NCBI RefSeq assembly: GCF_014526325.1
Contig: NZ_JACNMJ010000005.1
Span: 270,648 to 334,647 of the forward strand
DNA length: 64,000 nt
Direction: 5' to 3'
Origin: Psychroserpens algicola
GTDB lineage: Bacteria > Bacteroidota > Bacteroidia > Flavobacteriales > Flavobacteriaceae
Shown here piece by piece: positions 60,471 to 64,000 of this stretch. Under the pieces are notes generated by a model. It worked only from the letters and a program-made list of their open reading frames with translations. It made no database searches and was not told the origin of the DNA. The translations under genes and the position numbers were made by a program. Position 1 is the stretch's first letter. The number at the start of each line of letters is the position of its first letter.

Positions 60471-61319
60471 ATGAGTTATAAACTATACATATTATTTACA
60501 TTCCTAACGGTTAACACTTTAAATGCTCAGTATTTTGGTGGATCTGATGATGGAAGCGATCAATCTGTACTTAATGGAAGTCGATTAAATGGAAACATTG
60601 CATCATTTTCAGTACTGTATCAAGGTAGCTCGGGAGATGGACATGATGCAGCTAAAAATCAAGTATTACTATCTCAGAATACCTTTGAAATATACAACGG
60701 TAGTTCTGGTGATGGCTTTTCAAAAATGAGTACTGTTTATACGATTTCCGGTAGTGATTTAAGTCGTTTGTATTTTGGGAATTCTGGTGATGGCCATTCT
60801 CAAAACAAGTATCAAACTATACTTAACGGATCTGACTTAACTATGATATATACTGGAAGTTCTGGTGATGGTGCCGACAAAGATTTTGCTTTTGGACAAT
60901 TACTTAATGGGGTCATTGATATTATTTTCAGAGGAGGAAGCGGTGACGGATTTGCGAGTCGACTCAGTAATGATAATTTTCTTTCCGGAGTTATGCTATT
61001 ACTTTATCAGGGAGGAAGCGGAGATGGATTTGCAACCAATAGCTACACAACTAATCTAAGCTTAGATGTTGCTGAATATTTGATTAAGATGGACGTATTA
61101 CTCTATCCAAATCCAGCAAGCCAAATAGTAACAATTAAACCAAATGATGGTATCCTAATTACTTCTGTAGATGTTTATGATATATCAGGAAAAAAAATAG
61201 GCATAAAGTTATCATCTGAAAATTCTTTAGATGTTTCTAATTTAGCTGACGGGGTTTACCTTGTAAATATCTTTTCAGAATCTGATGAAATTACTAAACG
61301 ATTAATTGTCAAAAAATAA
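60471..61319 (+). CDS. T9SS-exported protein with seven GSGDG repeats
   Basis: A 282-residue exported protein. After a signal peptide (1-19, LNAQ) it has seven tandem repeats of 25-29 residues beginning at about 21, 50, 75, 101, 127, 153 and 179. Each starts with an aromatic residue and a motif like GxSGDG (YQGSSGDGH, YNGSSGDGF, YFGNSGDGH, YTGSSGDGA, FRGGSGDGF, YQGGSGDGF). The last 75 residues (LLYPNPASQIVTI to KRLIVKK) are a type A T9SS sorting domain. It contains no Cys. It lies 11 bases downstream of a SUMF1-like protein. It may be a calcium- or glycan-binding surface protein; this is inference. Confidence 0.8.
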   Translation: MSYKLYILFTFLTVNTLNAQYFGGSDDGSDQSVLNGSRLNGNIASFSVLYQGSSGDGHDAAKNQVLLSQNTFEIYNGSSGDGFSKMSTVYTISGSDLSRLYFGNSGDGHSQNKYQTILNGSDLTMIYTGSSGDGADKDFAFGQLLNGVIDIIFRGGSGDGFASRLSNDNFLSGVMLLLYQGGSGDGFATNSYTTNLSLDVAEYLIKMDVLLYPNPASQIVTIKPNDGILITSVDVYDISGKKIGIKLSSENSLDVSNLADGVYLVNIFSESDEITKRLIVKK

Positions 61320-61377
61320 TTAAAAGTAATTAAAAGTCAGTAAGCTTTCATGTCATACATCAAGGTTTGCTGACTTA

Positions 61378-63810
61378 TTACGTCATTGAATTAAGTACCA
61401 AACGGATATCACTATAGCTATATTTTTCATCAAGTTGATGTTTTAAATCAGATAAGTTATCAAAAGTACACTTTGGAATGAGTTCTTTCAATTCATTATA
61501 GTGATCTTCAGAAATTAAATCGGTAATTTTCACTTCTCCAGATGTTATAAAACTTGCTAAATGTCCAACAATGGTATTCATATTAAGTTCACGTTCACTA
61601 GCAATATCTTCAATAGATTTTCCAGATTGAAATAGTGCTAAAGATACTTTTTTTGTATCTCCTTTTTTACGCTTAGGTTTTTGAGTCTTAAAAATGTCAT
61701 CGTTTAATGAAGTTTCTATATCATTGTCTTCACAATAGCCTCGAATGGTTTCTAAAATTTCGGAGCCATACTTTTCAATTCTTGTTTTACCCATTCCGTG
61801 TATTTGCTTTAATTCGGCTTTACTTATAGGAAGTAGTTCACACATAGCATATAATGCTTTTTGAGTAAAAATTTGATAATGAATAAGGTCTTCACGCAAA
61901 GCAATAGTATTACGCAACTCACGAAGCAATTCAAAAAGTTCAACATTTGTTGTTCCGTCAATAACAGATTTTCTAGCCTTTTTAGGCTTATCTTTTACTA
62001 GAAAAACAGATTTACTTCTTAGTTCTAAGAATTTCGTCGGATTAAAACTTTCTGCTAAACCGTCAAAATACAGTTGTTTAGTCGCTAGTAATTCATCTAA
62101 CACATCTAGTTGCTTCACAATATCTTTTTCTATAGCATTGTTGTCTGTGGTAAAACTTAATGTTTTATATGGCTCTTGAATATTTGTCTTAGTAATATCA
62201 GTAAAATATGCTATAGCTTTTTTAAAACGTTTTTGCAATAAATGATTTTGTTCAGGCAATAGTTGATTACTTGAAAGTTCTTTAAGCTGAGTATTAAAAC
62301 CATTAGCTATTTTAAGTAAACCTGTAATAGTATTTTTAATCGAAATTAAAGGTACTTCTACAAGTCCTTCAATACTCCCTCTATTCTTGTAAAAAATATC
62401 TAAAATACGGTTTATAGGATTTAAGAATGTGAAGAAATCAAAGACTTCTGAGATTAAATTCAATTGAAATGTAACCTTAGATTCTAGTAAAACAGATTCG
62501 TCAGGCTGATTTTCTTCAGCTTCTTTATTAAAATTATTGACATTTGAATCGCTAATAATCTGACTAGAATCAATTTTGCTTTTAAGGACTAAACCATCCA
62601 AATTTTTACATCTACTTAAAGCGACATAAGTTTGACCGTGAGCAAAGGCACCTTGCGCATCAATAACAGCTTTTTCAAAAGTTAAGCCTTGACTCTTATG
62701 AATTGTTATAGACCAAGCCAACCGAAGAGGCATTTGTGTATACGAACCTATTTTGTTTTCAGTAATTTCTTTTGTTTCAGCATTGATATTATAATTTATG
62801 TGTTCCCATATTTCTGGAGTCACAATAATATTAAAATCGTCGTCAGGACATTTCACAATAACTTCGTCATCATCTAAAAAAATAACCTTACCTATTTTAC
62901 CGTTGAAATATCTCTTTTCTATTGAGCTATCATTTTTTATAAACATCACTTGAGCACCGACTTTTAGAGCAAGTTCTTCTTTATTTGGATATGAAAATTC
63001 GGGAAACTTACCTTCAATTACAGCTGAATAAGTTTGTATGCTACTTGTTAATTTTTCAAGTTCGGAACTGTTTACTTGTTCTGCTTTACTATTATGAGTT
63101 GTTAAATAAATGTAGCCTTCATTATCAAGAGGTGCAAAATCAGGTTGATATCTTTTATTCAATTCGTCAGCTGAAGATTGAGATAAAGTATTGGTCCTTA
63201 TTTCATTGAGAATACTGATAAACTTAGGGTTATCTTGTCTATAAATATGTTTTAATTCAACTGTAACAGCTTGGCACTTTTGATAAGCAAGACTGCTAAA
63301 AAAAAATGCATTTTTATAAAACGGATTTAATAATTGCCATTCATTATTTTTAATAACTGGGGATAGCTGTTGTAAATCACCTATCATTAATAACTGTAAG
63401 CCTCCAAAAACAAGATTTTTATTTCTAAAACGTCTTAGAGTTTTATCTATTCCGTCTAACAAATCGGCTCTAACCATGCTAATCTCATCAATGACTAATA
63501 AGTCTATAGATTTTATAATATTTATCTTTGTTTTACTGAATTTTCTAGAAAAACCAGAAGATGATTGTAGGTTGTCATTTGGAAGAATAGGACCAAAAGG
63601 CAATTGAAAAAAAGAATGTATTGTAACACCTTTCGCATTAATAGCAGCAACTCCTGTAGGAGCAACTACTACCATTCGCTTTAAGGAATTCATTTTCAAT
63701 TTATGGAGAAAAGTTGTCTTACCTGTTCCTGCTTTTCCTGTCAAAAACACATTACGATCAGTGTTATTCACAAAATCCCAAGCTAATTCTATTTCTTTAT
63801 TTAACTCCAT
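61378..63810 (-). CDS. Pif1/RecD-like helicase with HRDC and HTH domains
   Basis: An 810-residue helicase. The N-terminal superfamily 1B motor has Walker A GKAGTGKT (about 24-31), LLVIDEISMVRADLLDGID, and a C-terminal motif with TIHKSQGLTFEKAVID near 390; the match is to Pif1-type helicases. An HRDC domain (about 645-720, with LPISKAELKQIHGMGKTRIEKYG) and a C-terminal HTH_40-like domain (about 740-800, SLALFQSGKSIEDIASERELNMNTIVGHL) follow. It unwinds DNA or DNA-RNA hybrids, probably in repair or replication. This combination is common in Bacteroidota. Confidence 0.9.
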   Translation of the reverse strand: MELNKEIELAWDFVNNTDRNVFLTGKAGTGKTTFLHKLKMNSLKRMVVVAPTGVAAINAKGVTIHSFFQLPFGPILPNDNLQSSSGFSRKFSKTKINIIKSIDLLVIDEISMVRADLLDGIDKTLRRFRNKNLVFGGLQLLMIGDLQQLSPVIKNNEWQLLNPFYKNAFFFSSLAYQKCQAVTVELKHIYRQDNPKFISILNEIRTNTLSQSSADELNKRYQPDFAPLDNEGYIYLTTHNSKAEQVNSSELEKLTSSIQTYSAVIEGKFPEFSYPNKEELALKVGAQVMFIKNDSSIEKRYFNGKIGKVIFLDDDEVIVKCPDDDFNIIVTPEIWEHINYNINAETKEITENKIGSYTQMPLRLAWSITIHKSQGLTFEKAVIDAQGAFAHGQTYVALSRCKNLDGLVLKSKIDSSQIISDSNVNNFNKEAEENQPDESVLLESKVTFQLNLISEVFDFFTFLNPINRILDIFYKNRGSIEGLVEVPLISIKNTITGLLKIANGFNTQLKELSSNQLLPEQNHLLQKRFKKAIAYFTDITKTNIQEPYKTLSFTTDNNAIEKDIVKQLDVLDELLATKQLYFDGLAESFNPTKFLELRSKSVFLVKDKPKKARKSVIDGTTNVELFELLRELRNTIALREDLIHYQIFTQKALYAMCELLPISKAELKQIHGMGKTRIEKYGSEILETIRGYCEDNDIETSLNDDIFKTQKPKRKKGDTKKVSLALFQSGKSIEDIASERELNMNTIVGHLASFITSGEVKITDLISEDHYNELKELIPKCTFDNLSDLKHQLDEKYSYSDIRLVLNSMT

Positions 63811-63871
63811 AAACTAATACATACCTCTAACAGATGAAGATAAAAAAAGGATTATAAATATCCTCTTATAA

Positions 63872-63912
63872 ACAAAAAAAACCCTTATCATAAAAATATA
63901 TGATAAGGGTTT
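63872..63912 (-). terminator. Terminator of the rRNA operon
   Basis: AAACCCTTATCA pairs with TGATAAGGGTTT around a ten-base loop; the A-run to its left is a U-tract on the minus strand. It lies just downstream of the 5S rRNA. Confidence 0.88.
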
Positions 63913-63918
63913 CAAAAA

Positions 63919-64000
63919 AGGCGACGACCTACTCTCCCACAAATGCAGTACCATCGGCGCAAATGGGCTTAACTTCTCTGTTCGGAATGGTAAGAGGTGA
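63919..64000 (-). rRNA. rrf: 5S ribosomal RNA, 3' part (runs off the window)
   Basis: Read on the minus strand the sequence contains ATTCCGAACAGAGAAGTTAAGCCC, then GCGCCGATGGTACTGC and GGGAGAGTAGGTCGTCGCC, the conserved loop C, loop E and 3' strand of bacterial 5S rRNA. The 5' end and the rest of the rRNA operon lie beyond position 64000. The exact 3' end is uncertain by a few bases. Confidence 0.93.

Noticed and set aside
58999..61319. SUMF1-like protein as a true formylglycine-generating enzyme acting on the repeat protein
   Set aside because: The copper-binding Cys pair is not present and the repeat protein has no Cys at all, so the classical CxPxR chemistry is excluded.

Overview
This 64 kb window is chromosomal DNA from a member of the Flavobacteriaceae (phylum Bacteroidota). 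The evidence is the low-GC, AT-rich composition, core parts of the type IX secretion system and gliding machinery (porU, porV, gldJ), secreted proteins ending in type A T9SS sorting domains, SusC-style carboxypeptidase-regulatory/TonB receptors, and promoters of the Bacteroidota type (TTG, about 19 bases, then TAnnTTTG). An NhaD sodium/proton antiporter and a sodium:solute symporter fit a marine or salt-exposed species. Names are from motif recognition by eye; no database was searched.

Layout. 1-9.1 kb: a three-gene ECF sigma operon, then a minus-strand run (2-oxoacid dehydrogenase E2, glycosyltransferase, recR, a large T9SS-exported BNR-repeat protein), a sodium:solute symporter and a CoA-binding protein. 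9.2-16.7 kb: a TonB-dependent outer-membrane protein, fabH, htpG, an unknown small protein and a Crp/Fnr regulator. 16.7-20.3 kb: the most accessory-looking locus, with a candidate small RNA, a palindrome, an HNH nuclease-ATPase fusion and a second related HNH protein; it resembles a rearranged Septu-type antiphage module. 20.4-31.4 kb: mostly small genes, including a VOC protein, a WYL regulator with a likely self-operator, a vanadium haloperoxidase/PAP2 lipoprotein, a MOSC gene co-transcribed with a miniature VgrG-like protein, a DEAD-box helicase, and an ECF sigma gene whose promoter is mirrored in front of the divergent gene. 31.4-45.3 kb: SDR, M28 peptidase, pyruvate dehydrogenase E2/E1alpha, cdd, porV, porU, gldJ and murF. 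45.5-45.7 kb: two tRNA-Val genes. 45.9-50.3 kb: a membrane protein facing an Hsp70/GrpE-like pair. 50.3-57.4 kb: folC, a TonB-ExbD-ExbB operon, nhaD, an amino-acid dehydrogenase and anmK. 57.5-63.8 kb: acyl-CoA dehydrogenase, a secreted SUMF1-like protein with a GSGDG-repeat protein, and a Pif1-like helicase. The window ends inside a 5S rRNA gene.

How the genes work together. porU and porV form the outer-membrane sortase/shuttle pair of T9SS and gldJ supports gliding and secretion. The BNR protein and the GSGDG-repeat protein are probable clients. TonB-ExbB-ExbD would energise receptors such as the one at 9.2 kb. The acyl-CoA dehydrogenase, two E2 enzymes and the amino-acid dehydrogenase belong to central catabolism. 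The strongest candidates for undescribed biology are the double-HNH/ATPase locus with its leader RNA, the mirrored ECF promoters at 29.8 kb, the orphan mini-VgrG operon and the secreted SUMF1-like/repeat-protein pair. I saw no insertion sequence, prophage, integrase or CRISPR array.
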